A DNA stretch of 64,000 nucleotides from Sapria himalayana (Eukaryota; Streptophyta; Magnoliopsida; Malpighiales; Rafflesiaceae). The stretch's first letter is position 1; every line of letters starts with the position of its first letter. Both the position numbers and the translations under genes were made by a program. The stretch is taken from NCBI GenBank assembly GCA_029783825.1, contig JAREIK010000377.1, forward strand, positions 386,243 to 450,242. Direction: 5' to 3'. Below, piece after piece: positions 11,950 through 22,920 of this stretch. Under the pieces are notes generated by a model. It saw nothing but the letters and a program-made list of their open reading frames with translations. It was not told the DNA's origin and did no database searches.

Positions 11950-12300
11950 ATTCTGAAATTATTTTTGAAATTAAAATAGCTAGGAAAAAAATCCCTTGCT
12001 AAATTAGCAAGTGAAAAATTCCTAGCTAATTTAGCTAGGGAAATCTTAAAATTAGCGATGGATTTTCCGTCGCTAAATTTATTTAGCTAGGGACTATTTT
12101 CGTCGCAAAAATTTATCGACCATCACTTTAGCTTAGAAATCTTCCGTCGTTATTTTTGTTTAGTGATGGAAAATCTCATTTAGCTTGCTAATCTAGCTAG
12201 AGAATTTGTCTTTTTTAACAAGGAATTTTTTTCGTCGCTAAATTTTTAACTAGGGACACTTTCCGTCACTAAATTTTAGCAATAAGTACTTTAGAAATGT
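11950..12300. mobile_element. CACTA subterminal repeat block
   Basis: Repeated TTAGCTAGGGA, CCTAGCTAA, TTAGCGATGGA and CCGTCGCTAAATT words in both orientations match those of the 5298-6165 element, so this is another decayed end of the same CACTA family. No CACTA/TAGTG terminus is visible at either edge. Confidence 0.6.
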
Positions 12301-12586
12301 ATGTTTCATTAAGCATTATAAAATAAAAATTATGTAACCAAGCTCAACCAAAAATACTAAGGTTTTAGAAATGCAAAATTTTAATCCAGACATAAATACA
12401 CCAAACTCAACAAATAATTGAGTTTTAGTGCACTTAAATGTTTGTATCTCTAAAATTTCATTAGCTACATGAGCATGACATTAAAGGAAAAATAAAAACA
12501 AATAAATATTTTTAAAATTATTTAAATATCATGACATATATCATGATACATTTAACTATATATTGTGATATATATTCTATATATAT

Positions 12587-12838
12587 GCATATATATATAT
12601 ATATAATTAAATAACTAGATTTAGATAAATATGTATTTGACTATATATACATAACCAAAAGGGGATGTTTATATAGATATATATTCAACTATGTAAAGTT
12701 TTACACACACACACACACACACAAACATTTTTATATATCTATACACGCACATTAACTCACACACACACACACACACAACAATTATGTGTGTCTAGAATAT
12801 ATATATATATACACACACATACATACATACATACAGAA
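12587..12838. repeat. Cluster of TA, CA and CATA microsatellites
   Basis: (TA)n near 12587-12604, (CA)n near 12702-12723 and 12757-12777, (TA)n near 12798-12810 and (CATA)n near 12815-12834. Confidence 0.9.
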
Positions 12839-12859
12839 TTGAAATTGATTAAAAATGAA

Positions 12860-12966
12860 AATGACTAGTTAAGAAAAGATTAGAAATGGAATAAAAATCC
12901 ATTGCTAATTAGTGATGGATTATATAATGTTTTTAATTCCATTGCTAATTGTGATGCATTGTGGTG
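12860..12966. mobile_element. Possible degenerate CACTA-type right end
   Basis: TCCATTGCTAATT/AGTGATGGATT words lead to GCATTGTGGTG at 12966. Read in reverse this is CACCACAATGC, one base from CACTACAATGC. It could close the subterminal block at 11950, giving a roughly 1 kb remnant. This is weak evidence. Confidence 0.3.
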
Positions 12967-13059
12967 GGCAAGATTACTTATTTATCTTCTATATCCACTT
13001 CTTTTTCTTTTTTTTACTTTTACTTTTTCTATTTCTTCTTGCTCTTTTTTCTTTTTCCA

Positions 13060-13125
13060 CACCAACACCCCCCCACCACCCCACCTCCTACTCCTCCCCC
13101 TCCCCCTCCTCCTCCTCATCTTATA
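13060..13125. repeat. C-rich polypyrimidine tract
   Basis: A run of CCCCCCACCACC and CCTCCCCCTCC type sequence is embedded in AT-rich DNA. Overlapping proline/serine-rich open frames on the plus strand are products of the tract. Confidence 0.85.
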
Positions 13126-13129
13126 TTAA

Positions 13130-13773
13130 AAATGTTTGTTCAAACTGCTTAGAAATTGAATATATATAAACTGAGCTCAATTATAACTTAAAATTACAAA
13201 GTGAATATAATCTAGAAATTCAAAAAAAATCATTTCTAAGGTTCTTGTATTTTTATTTCACTTTGTGGTTACTTAAAAGGCAACTATGACATGTGATTTG
13301 CTTAATTCAGTGACTATCAAACCATGTGAGTTCCCTTTGGAAATGGTGAAACTAGTGCTATGCAATTTATCTCTTTGTGATGATGATTTTATGTGTAATT
13401 TTATAAATGCAAATGCAAATAAATCATGCTGAACATTGAAACATTTTTTTTGTATTTATGTAGTGAGCTTAATCATTTTCAATTTTATATTTATGCATAT
13501 TTAACTTCTATTTCCATTTTAGGCACTTAGATGGTGAATTCATATTACATGAAAATTAAGTCAAAATAAATTGATCATAAAACAAAGAAAGATAAACTAA
13601 TCTAAGTTATTATTTATCTTATTTATTTATTTATTATCTTTTACATTTTTTTATTTATATTTGGTCTAATAAATTTAATTTGTATGTTAGATAAACTCAT
13701 TTATATTTATTGATTTGATTAACTAGTTACCTATATTTTTTGAATTTAAATAGATTAGATAAGTCATGGTACT
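13130..13773. other. AT-rich stretch, nothing recognised
   Basis: No gene, terminal repeat or homology was seen. The upstream half of the CACTA transposase or the element's left end could lie here in unrecognisable form. Confidence 0.5.
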
Positions 13774-14215
13774 CTACAGATTGACGTACAAAAAGATACG
13801 AGTATGATAGAAATTCCAATAGTTAACATCATGAATTTTTGTTTCATACACAATCATGATGTAATTGTAAACTTCTCTTTCACTATATTGCCATTTCAAT
13901 TCTTTTGATATTTGATGAGTAATATACATTCTTCTAACCCTGGGTATTGAAAGAAAATACCACCCAACTTTTGTCGGCATGCATATTTTTGGATTATCGG
14001 ATCCTTTAGGAAATTTTCATCTTGATTCAAAATAATTTGGACATACATCTTTATCCTTATTTGTATTTCTATATAAAATATAATCATTTGGACATGTGCG
14101 TATCATTCCATATTGTATTCCTAATGCACATCATGTCTTTTCTGCATCATATATTGATGTCGACATCAAATTTTCTTTTGGAAGCATATGGCGTGGACAG
14201 AGACTTACAAAAAGT
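13774..14215 (-). pseudogene. CACTA transposase (TNP2-type), N-proximal piece, inverted
   Basis: Read on the minus strand from 14215 down, combining two frames, the protein has a Tyr-Asp-Ala-Glu-Lys segment, then LGIQYGMIRTCPNDYILYRN, then CPNYFESR, then PTKVGWYFLSIPRVRRMYI and KELKWQYS. These follow the order known for TNP2-family CACTA transposases: LGLxYxxIxxCPNDCxLYR, CPxCxxSRW, PxKVLRYFPLxPRLxRLF and a TWH/RWH box. A frameshift near 13920-13980 splits the open frames. The next conserved part of the protein lies on the opposite strand from 17893, so this piece is inverted relative to the rest. It is non-functional. Confidence 0.8.
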
Positions 14216-14224
14216 CATTTCAAA

Positions 14225-14885
14225 TATAAATAGGATTTTCTGAATATATTATTTCTTTGGTAGAAATAATTTCCCTTAATCATATCTCTGAAAATTTTCA
14301 TGCCCATGATTTTTTTTCCCCTCCAAGATCTTTCATATTATCTACATACAACACTAAGTAGATATATGGCTCATCTTTTTTCCTTCTAAAACAAATACGG
14401 TAATCATGGTCACACCTATTGTATTCATGATTAGTCATGAAATAGTCAAATCTCTCATACCACAGACAAAGAGACTATTTAAGTCCATAGATAGACTTTA
14501 GAATCTTGCAAACATTGGTTTATTTACTTGATATCTCAAAACCCTCAGGTTAGCTCATGTAAATTTCTTCATCTAGATCTCAATGAAGCAAAATAGTTTT
14601 GATATCTAGTTCATCAAGTTCAAGATTCTGATATGCCACTAATGGTAGAAGCACCCTGATTGAGGTATGCCTAACTAGAGGAGAGAATATCTCACTATAA
14701 TCAACACCCTCTTTCTGATTGAACCTTTTTGTAACTAGATGTGCCTTGAATTTTACACTATCAATAACTGAGGTATCTTCATTCTTCTTGAGAACTCTTT
14801 TATAAGAAACTATCTTTCTCTTCTTTAGATTAGGTACAACAACGCAGGTACCATTCTTATGAAGAGATTCAATCTCTTCATTCAT
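14225..14885 (-). pseudogene. Copia reverse transcriptase, partial
   Basis: Minus-strand translation gives FKAHLVTKRFNQKEGVDYSE, then IFSPLVRHTSIRVLL, then LELDELDIKTILLH, EEIYMS..PEGFE, a degraded YGLKQSP.WY segment, and YLVLYVDN, where the catalytic YVDD has become YVDN. After this the downstream MKDLG..KKIMGMKI follows at once, showing a small internal deletion. The frame ends near NNIFRKS, the YIxKVL position. The first 101 codons are open and the rest carries several stops. Confidence 0.88.
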
Positions 14886-14894
14886 GATAACTAA

Positions 14895-15365
14895 TCATGA
14901 CTTAGATTCAAAATATTTAACAGCATCCCTAAAAGAGGATGATTCAAAAATATCAATTTCTTCAGCAACTTGTAGGGTAACCCATACAAATTCATCAAAA
15001 TTGAATTTTAAAATAGGATCGACATTTATCCTTCGTGGTCTATCTTTAGCAATATTGTAGAGAACACACACTACAGGTATAAGTTCAGGGTTAGGTTTAG
15101 AAACAGACTCAAGATCATATTCATTATCAGTTGTTGATTGTCTAGAGACAAATAAAAACATCCTTTATAGAGCCATATAATTAGATTTTAGCTCCACTTT
15201 AAGTTTAGATTGAGGAACTTTAGATGATTGGACAGGACTAAATACTTGTTTTAGGATGATACTTTTATCAAAGATAATACTTCTAGAAAGGGTCACTCTC
15301 TTTTTAGACAGTGGTCCCTTGACTCCGTCATCATATCCTACAAATATTTCTTTTTTTGCTTGCAA
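14895..15365 (-). pseudogene. Copia pol linker between integrase and RT
   Basis: Two adjacent open frames. The upper one (15165-15365) contains EIFVGYDDGVKG and SRSIIFDKS, matching the copia integrase C-terminal consensus CIFVGYxxxxKGYR and SRDVxFDE. The lower one is the variable acidic linker that precedes RT in copia polyproteins. They are separated by a stop. Confidence 0.8.
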
Positions 15366-15446
15366 TTCAAGCTTACTATCATTTACATGATAGTAGGCAA
15401 CACAACTGAGTACTTTTACACTAATATAATCTACAGGTTTATCAGA

Positions 15447-15855
15447 TCAAATCTCAAATGGAATTTTAAAATCAATTCTACTATGAGATGATCTATTTAT
15501 TAGTTGGCATGCTATATTAAAAGCTTCAGCCCAAAACTCTTTGCCTAAGCTTGATTGAGAGAGCATATATCTAGTTCTCTTCAAAAGAGTTTGGTTTATT
15601 CTTTCAATAATGTCATTTTGTTGAGGAGTGTCCATAACAATTTATGTCTAGCTATACCTTTGTCTTTATAGAATTCCTCAAATTCAGACAAATAGAATTC
15701 TAGACCACTGTCTTTTCGTAATAGTTTAACCTTCTTAAGTGTTTGGTTGTCTACTAAGCTAACCTACTAACTAAACTTTCCAAAGTTCAGATTTATATTT
15801 CATCATAAATATCAAGGACATCTTAGAGTAGTCATCCACTAAACATAAAACAGAA
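15447..15855 (-). pseudogene. Copia integrase core, partial
   Basis: The minus strand reads KLLRKDSGLEFYLSEFEEF (copia LRTDNGxEFxSxEF) and then TPQQNDIIERINQTLLKRTR (TPQQNGVAERMNRTLLEKxR) and LGKEFWAEAFNIACQLINRS. The second catalytic Asp is retained within the shifted LRTDNG box (KDSG) and the catalytic Glu of QQNGVxER is retained. The part upstream of the second Asp is full of stops, so the first Asp is not identifiable. Confidence 0.85.
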
Positions 15856-16469
15856 TTAGGTATCACCAAGAGATGGGGCCCTATAAGGGCCCCAACATTC
15901 AACATGGATATAATCCAAGGTGCCTTTTGTGTAGTTTATAGTTTTACCAAACTTAATTTTATGTTTCTTACCAAAAATATAATGATTACAAAAATTCAGT
16001 TTACTAATTCTATGACCAACAAGAAGGTTAAGATCAGAATGAATTTTCATATATTTCTTACTAATATGTGCGAGTCACATGTGCCATAATCTAGTAAGAT
16101 CAGCTTCAGCTTTAGATATAGGCTCTCTGAATGTGATAGTAGTAGCCCCTATCACCATGGAACCCAATAACATTCCACTCGTTTGTCATCTCATTGGAGA
16201 ATATTTAGTATTTTCTCGCCACCACTAAAGGTATATCCCTAATCATATAGTACATCGAGGCAAATTAAATTCATAGTCATCTCTAGAATGTGTTTTACAT
16301 CTAATAGGGAGATGAACCAGCCATTATATATCCTTAGCCTGACTATTTCGACTCCAACAGCATTACATGGTTGGCTATTACGCACAACAACATGGCTAGC
16401 TTTCTTCATATCGTATCTACTGAACCATTCCAAATGTATACTGATGTGAAAGGAAGTACCACTATCCAT
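15856..16469 (-). pseudogene. Copia protease and GAG-pre-integrase
   Basis: The frame at 16239-16469 begins MDSGTSFHISIHLEWFS, matching the copia aspartic protease motif LDSGASxHMxxxxxWF, with the active DSG triad kept. It ends with the LLDVKHILEMTMNLICLDVL box. The frame at 15856-16050 begins near NLLVGHRISKLNFCNHYIFG, matching the HxRLGHxSxxxLxxLxxxG/C..C.FGK GAG-pre-integrase pattern. A stop-rich gap separates the two. Confidence 0.85.
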
Positions 16470-16472
16470 GAT

Positions 16473-17339
16473 CTAAGAGTTGGAGTTTGCAACATTAGCA
16501 GAGGTGCCCAGCACGAAGTCATCTTCATCCATGTCATCACATGCTATAGTAGTAGGAGGTGGGGGAACATGCTGACTATGCTGATCAAGTCTCGTCATCT
16601 CCCTCGGGCATTCAGTTTTCGAGTGCCCTTTTTGTTGGCGGTAGTAATAAGTGTCACCTTCCTTGGACCTTTTCTGAGATCTATTCCCCTTTTTCTTGAA
16701 TGAAGCAAGTTGGGGCCTTCTATTCGTTACCACCAATTCAGTAGCCTATTGCTTTGACTGTTCAACAACTACTTTCTGTCTCATCTCTCTAGAGTGTAGG
16801 CCATATCGAATATCCTCTAGAGTAATTTCATCTTTTTCCACTATCAATGATTCGACAAAGTTTTTATATGAACTAGGAAGTTAGACCAACAGTAGAAGTG
16901 TAGCATCCTCATCTTCCACATTGAATGCTTTCATGTCCATAAGAATACTATTTAAATCATCCAAATGCTTCTTCAATGAAGTCCCTTCCTGTTTCTTACA
17001 TGTGAAGAGTCTCCTTTTTAATAGAAGCTTTTTTTTGAGTGACTTTGTTATATAAAATGACTCTAGCTTGAGCCACATGCCTATAGCAGTCTCTTCATCT
17101 ACTACCTCTGCTATCACCTCATTAGCCAAGCTTAGGAAAATAGTAGAGTGAGCATTCTATTCATGTCTTCGTGTCTCAGTCTCTGTTATCTTAATAGCAG
17201 TAGTAGCAGCACCATGACCATTGATTAGATGGCTCCATATATCAAAGTTCTTCAGATGTGCCCATATATTTATTTGCCTCAAACTAAACCCATTCATACT
17301 ATTGAACTTCTCAATAGTGGTGTTCAATATTCTAAACAT
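16473..17339 (-). pseudogene. Copia gag with damaged zinc knuckle
   Basis: Three open blocks. 17157-17339 holds the start, with EKFNSMNGFSL (gag KFNGxNFxxW). 16881-17129 covers MWLKLESFYITKSLKKKLLL and FTCKKQEGTSLKKHLDDLNSI, the UBN2/gag_pre core. 16473-16736 carries the nucleocapsid zinc knuckle TYYYRQQKGHSKTECP. The canonical CX2CX4HX4C has lost both leading cysteines: Tyr stands at the second and Thr or Tyr at the first. The basic stretch before the knuckle is intact. Frame breaks join the blocks. Confidence 0.85.
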
Positions 17340-17419
17340 TTCAACAAAAAATCACAAATTACAAAATCATAACAAAAGAATTAGATATTCATCAATGAAA
17401 CAAAAAATTATCAAAAACC

Positions 17420-17435
17420 AAATCCTTTGATACCA
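17420..17435 (-). promoter_or_regulatory. Copia primer-binding site (initiator Met tRNA type)
   Basis: The minus strand reads TGGTATCAAAGGATTT two bases after the LTR end. Plant copia elements prime with initiator tRNA-Met at TGGTATCAGAGC, so the first eight bases match exactly. Confidence 0.85.
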
Positions 17436-17437
17436 AT

Positions 17438-17860
17438 TGATAGAATTTTATATCTTTCGATAGTGATACTGAGAAACTATTGAATTGCACAGAAAAATAA
17501 ATAATATACACCACAAGAATCAAACACCAATTTTAGTGTAGTTTATTAGCCGTTCAACATGACTAATTATGTCCACCAAGAAAGCACTTAGTGCTTATAG
17601 ATTAATAACCAAATAATACAGTATGAAATCAGAGAGTGAGAGAGAGAGAGAGAGATGAAGAACATTAGTGTGCTAAATAAATTACGCATATAATGAATTT
17701 ATATAAAAAATAAATAGGATCCTATAAATGGAATGAGTTAAATCAATAGAGTAGACCAGGTCACACTCCAAAAATTTTTCCGGCCCATTGACTAAGTAGT
17801 AGGATCCTCGTTATTATCCTAGTATCACGTGACTAATCTTTCAACAAATCGATACCTACA
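17438..17860 (-). repeat. Copia 5' LTR (423 bp)
   Basis: In minus orientation the LTR starts TGTAGGTATCG and ends TTCTATCA, giving TG..CA ends. The right edge is defined by similarity with the related LTR at 57853-58383 (shared CGGCCCATTGACTAAG-type block, the AGCCGTTCAACATGAC-type block, and flanks). A (GA)n tract lies near 17635-17655. No 3' LTR is present. Confidence 0.75.
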
Positions 17861-17892
17861 CCTTTAAATAAAATAGAGAAACAAGAAAACAA

Positions 17893-19440
17893 ATGGTTAA
17901 ATAGATTACAAAACAAATATTATGCTACATTAACCTTATTGATATCGGGTCCTAAGCAGCCGAGAAATGATATTGATATCTTCTTGCTACCACTTATTGA
18001 TGATTTAAAAATACTATGGGATGTCGATGTTCAAGTTTATGATGCAAATTTGTAATAGATATTCACCTTAAAGATTGTATTACTTTTGATGATAAATGAT
18101 TTTCAAGCATATTCAAATTTGAGTGACTACAAGTTAAGGGTTATTTGGCTTGCCCAATTTATGCTGAAAACACACACTGTATACTTGAAACATAGTTGAA
18201 AAAATATGTACCAAGGTCATGAAAGATTTTTATGCAAATATCATCCATATAGAAGGTTGCAAAAAGATTTATGAAGGTTGCATTGCAGATATTATATTAC
18301 CGAGGAATTTGTAGAATATTGTTCTGAGTACTTATCAAATATAAAGTAGGTGGGATCCTATATATGAGAAACGAGTGTGTTGTCAAGAAAATATAGGAAA
18401 ATCATTGTCTAGTTCTATGTACTAGAACTAATGAGAAAGTGTTAGAGCAAGCACATCTTTATATGTTGGAATAAATAATAGAAGTTGAAGCTTATATAAA
18501 GTAAATCAAACCAATCACATAGTATTTGAGTCTTATTAGATGTTCTTATTGTTAAATTATATGATCATATTTGAATAAGTTTTAACATACAGGCAACACA
18601 TAGAAGAATTGAAGGCAACTAATCCAAATAAAACAAAGAAACAAAATTTGCTTCAGGATGATCATAATCAAACATTCATAAATTGGTTCTATGAAAAGGT
18701 TTATGACTATGTGCTTGGCTTCTTATAAAAGATCATTTTTTTATATTTAACTATTAAGTTTTTACTATTGAATCTTAAAAATGAATGTTGGTTGTATTTG
18801 AAGGACTCTAGTAACATATTTTTTGATATGCTAAGTATATATCTCATGGATCCCAACCTAAGATATGATGGATATCTTATAAATGAAGTTGTATTTCACA
18901 CTCATAAATGCGATAATATCTGATGTGTTTAGAATAGTGGTATCACCTTGATTGCTAAAATAATGGAAGTGTCTAACTAGAAGGATAAAAATTTGATAAT
19001 TTCAAATATGTCCATTTATGAGGTTCTTCAAGATATATAGGAATTTGATTATATTAAATTTAAGGTGGTCATTTATAAGTGTCAATGGGTTGATATCTCT
19101 AGTAGAGTTAAAGAAGACGAAGATGGATGTGCATTAGTTGATCTTACCAAAATCATATATAAGTCAGATTCTTTTATTTTATCTACTCATGGCCAACAAT
19201 TATTTTATGTATAAGATGGAAATGATCTAGCTTAGTTGATTTTAATTCCAACTCAAGGCACATGTTTAATGAATTTTTGAATGATGATGAGTTAGGTGAT
19301 ACAGTATTAGAACATTGTGTTATAAGATCATTTCCAGATATACAATGTTTTGATATTATGGATGATTTGCAACTACCTTATGTGTGAGATGAAAATAAGG
19401 GTACTTGGATTGATAATTATAAAGATCAAATGGTAATAGC
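17893..19440 (+). pseudogene. CACTA transposase (TNP2) C-terminal part with DUF4216
   Basis: Translation of one frame from 17893 gives TLLISGPKQPRNDIDIFLLP (TNP2 MLTLLIPGPKxPGNDIDVYLxP), then LIDDLKILWDVDVQVYDA, IVLLLMINDFQAYSNLS (LWTINDFPAYxxLSG), YLKHS, YQGHERFLCKYHPYRR (GHRRFLPxxHPYRR). Later parts include EEYCSEYLS and NQTFINWFYEKV. From about 18850 it contains a DUF4216 domain: YDGYLINEVVFHTHKCDN, FDYIKFKVVIYKCQWVD, LVDLTKIIYKSDSFILS and a degraded FYVxD. At least ten stops interrupt it, many at expected Trp or Gln positions. The transposase is inactive. Confidence 0.88.
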
Positions 19441-19549
19441 ATTGTTAATCATATATTCGCTTGTTTTTTTATTTTATTATATTTATTTTTATATATAATG
19501 GTATTTGTTAAAATAATTATAATTTAATCCTATTGTACATGTTGCTAAC

Positions 19550-21845
19550 TATGAAAGAACCTACAATTATGCCTAGAATAGTAAAAGCTAAGTCTCATAG
19601 ACAAGTAAAGGAGGTCACTTATAATAGAAGAGGATAATATTTAGGAGAGGTTAATATGGAAATATAAAGTTATCTATGTGTGATTTCCATAACCACTATG
19701 CCTATTAATTTTGAAAATTGGCTTTCAGTCCTTGTAGAAATAAAAAATAAAATTTGGATTCTAATAAAGGTGAGTTTTTTCTTAATTTTTTTTATTGAAT
19801 TTTGATTTCATTAGTATGCACTTATGTATTTCTATGTTTTATTAGAAAAATTATAATGTGCCAACTAAAGGAAAGATATATATTTTGTCATCTTCTTGTA
19901 AAAAATAGAGACAATTATCCAATGGAGGATAGGCGACTCTTATTTGACAACCATCCTAAGAATTATCCATTCATAAAAAAAGATGATTAGAAAGACTTTG
20001 TCAGTAGGTATAGTTCTCCTGTGTTATAAGAATTGAGTAGATTGCAGAGTGGGAGTAAAAAGCAATGAGTATTGACATCATTCTACTCATTGATTTATTT
20101 ATGTGGAAGAAAAGATAGTAAGTGTTAATATTTAGTTCTACATTATTGAGTAATTATTAGATAATTTTTTATTGAAGTATTTGTTGTCAAATAAGTATCA
20201 AAAAAAAAGATGGCCATCAATGAAGACATTAGATGAAGTGTTGTATGGAAAGTCCTTTATTCAAAAGGTGATAATTCTAATAGTGAAGTCATCCAATAAG
20301 TCATATAGAAAATTATAAGTAAATATGTTATTATTATTTTCATAGCTAATAATAGATTTTTTTTTCTAACCCTAATGTATGGTTCATTTTATCTACATAT
20401 ATGGATGAATATACAATGAATGTGAAAGATGAATCATTTAAGAATCGAGACAAAAAAAAGACATGCTAGGAATGACATTGGGTAATCTTGAACATAGTGG
20501 TCAAGTAAGGGGTATTGGAGGCATGGGTATGCTTACAATTTATTTCAATCTTCCAAAAAGAATAAAAACAAGCTAACTTTTTCGACATTTGTTAGAAGAA
20601 CAAAAAATTTGAACCAACAACAAAGAGAAGATGCTGAGGAAAGAAAATTATTACATGATAGCTACTTCAACTTCATAAAGAAAATATAGTTGAGAGAAAA
20701 TCTTAAAATTACTACAAGTACTCAATATGGTTCAGAAAAAGGTAGTTGCTGCTTAGTTAAAAATTATCATCCAAATAAAACTATTATTGCTTCTGATACA
20801 CAAAATGATGTAAATCTAGAATTAGTTTCTATTAGACAAAGATACTTGTAAAAGGTGTGTTAATATATACTTTTATTTTGTAGTATTTTATTTAATTTAT
20901 AAACTAATATTTTCTAATGTTATTGTTTTGCAAGGAAAACCTGGCAAATTGGTAGTACAATTTGTTGATAATATGATAGGATATGGTATAGTGATTGAGA
21001 ATGCAGTACCAAATTCTGTTATACATGGAGTTCCTTTAGGTATTCATAATTATCATGTATCTATTGATGTTTATTTTGATGATGATGCTATCCTTCCAAT
21101 AACAATTGGTGATGATACTAAAAAGTTATAGATTTTGTTGTTTCTCATGTTGCATGGCTTCTATCATTTGTTATTGATGATCGAGTCATGGTATGATAAC
21201 CCTTTTTAACTTATCTATAAATTTATGATTAATTTATAATGATAAGCTATTTTTTATGTAACATATATGTATTGAATTTCATTATAATGTACAGTCTAAG
21301 CCTATTCTGCAAAATTTACAATTAGAAAATAAAGAAAATAGTCCATAGAGTTTGTTATATTTAAAGAATCATATTTCAAAAAGTTTGAGAGATACAAATA
21401 CAATACATGTGGTATTGGATGTTAGTATCTTTGATTATGAATGGGTTTGTTATATTATTCAAGATGATATTGATAACTTTTTCTCGATGAAGAATATTAC
21501 TTCTAGTTGTATTGTGCTATATATGAGGTAATAAGAATTTTTTATTTTTTTTGCATTTCATATGCAATTATTATATGTTATAAGTTTCTAATAAAAACTA
21601 TGGAATTGAATAATTTGATTTGTGTAGCTATTTGTACAACCAACTCAAGATATCAAAACTGCTCAACATGTATGGCTTCATAGACTTATGAAAAATTTCT
21701 ATAAACTTTAGATTGGTTGGAACATGATCATATTTGATTGCTAAAGATTAGATCATTATTATGCAAATTAGTTATTTCTATCTCCTTATAATTCTGGATA
21801 GGTAGTTTTTTAATGAAAATTCATATTTTTGATATTAAGTTATTG

Positions 21846-21895
<50 letters not shown>

Positions 21896-22360
21896 GTTTA
21901 TGCAGGATCAGTGGTCTATGGTGGTTATTGATCATTATAAGGACAAAGTATATTATTGTGATTCTATTGGACATTCAGTGGGAAAAGAATTGAAAAGTAT
22001 TATTAATACGTAAGTACTTATCTCTTTTTATTTTTATAGTAAATTTCCTGAACTATATCATTTGAGTCTCACACTATTATTATATTTTTGTTAAATTAGT
22101 GCACTCAAAATATACAATACTAAAGCTAATCAAGTTATAAGAAGGAAACTTATTTGGGTGTCTATTAAAATATATTGAGTTGTACATTCTTTTTAATAAT
22201 TCATAAAATTAGATCTTATTTGTTTGAATCTTATAAAAACTTTTAAATTCATTTTTCAAGTGTCCTAAGAAATCATAAGGTATTAAATGTGGCTATTATG
22301 TCATCATGTATATGAAGGAGATCATTGAAAATCATATCATTTTGAACTAATGAAAAGGTA
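19550..22360 (+). pseudogene. CACTA second gene: Transposase_24-like plus Ulp1/C48 protease
   Basis: The order on the plus strand is MPINFENWLSVL..IKNKIW and DWKDFVSRYSSPV (Transposase_24-type, near 19700-20020), LGNLEHSGQVRGIGG near 20470 (LGNPEHPGRVRGVG), then 20928-21131 with GKPGKLVVQFVDN, NSVIHGVPLG and ILPITIGDD, then SMKNITSSCIVLYMR near 21490. The Ulp1 domain follows: LSPYNSG, QWSMVVIDHYKDKVYYCDSI (21905-21975) and IKCGYYVIMYMKEIIE (22275-22325). The Asp of YYCDS and the Cys of KCGYY remain, but the GHHW His is replaced, reading DQW. Introns are likely, one holding an (ATT)n tract at 21846-21895. Stops abound. Confidence 0.82.
21846..21895. repeat. (ATT)n microsatellite
   Basis: About 16 uninterrupted ATT units, lying between the PYNSG and QWSMVVID parts of the Ulp1 domain, so probably intronic. 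Confidence 0.95.
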
Positions 22361-22869
22361 GGTTATTATTGCATATGTGATTCATACAAGTAGTGCTTTT
22401 TATGATTTGAGATTTGTATGTGATGATATTTAGTACTCTTTTTCTGAGTAACTTATAAATAAGAAGAGAATGATATTATGCACGGAGAATGGGTCGAGCA
22501 CTTGTAAGGATTCATTTGAAGAATATGCAGAGAATCAGGTTTTCACATAATTCATTTATATAAATTTTCTTCTAATTCTTATGAATGAGTATACTAGATA
22601 ACTTTTTTGATGAGTTACAAATTTTTATGAAGTTCTGTGATTATTAGATTTAAGAGCCAACATTCATGTTAAAATAATCATTTCTTATATTTTCTTTTTA
22701 AATTTTTAGGATCTTTAATATTACAATAACCATTGATGTTCTTATTAGAACTTTTGATTTTGGTAATATTGATGTTGATCCATTTATATAATTCAATAGT
22801 TATATTTTAATATTTTTTGCTTTTAATATTCTCTTACAACATTAATAGACTTTTATTATTGTATATTGG

Positions 22870-22873
<4 letters not shown>

Positions 22874-22907
<34 letters not shown>

Positions 22908-22920
22908 ACGTGTGTGTGTA
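22874..22920. repeat. (TG)n microsatellite
   Basis: TG dinucleotides with a single CACG interruption, in the non-coding tail of the CACTA element. Confidence 0.95.

Larger units (their letters stand above)
14220..17860 (-). mobile_element. Truncated Ty1/copia retrotransposon with 5' LTR
   Basis: On the minus strand the order is LTR (17860-17438), primer-binding site, gag, zinc knuckle, protease, GAG-pre-integrase, integrase and reverse transcriptase, the copia order (integrase before RT). The element stops inside RT after the YVDDM box, with no RNase H or 3' LTR, and directly abuts the inverted CACTA transposase piece at 14215. Multiple frame breaks make it inactive. Confidence 0.9.

Noticed and set aside
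12902..13169. Proline/serine-rich frames
   Set aside because: Arise from the C-rich polypyrimidine tract, and three frames are open at once.
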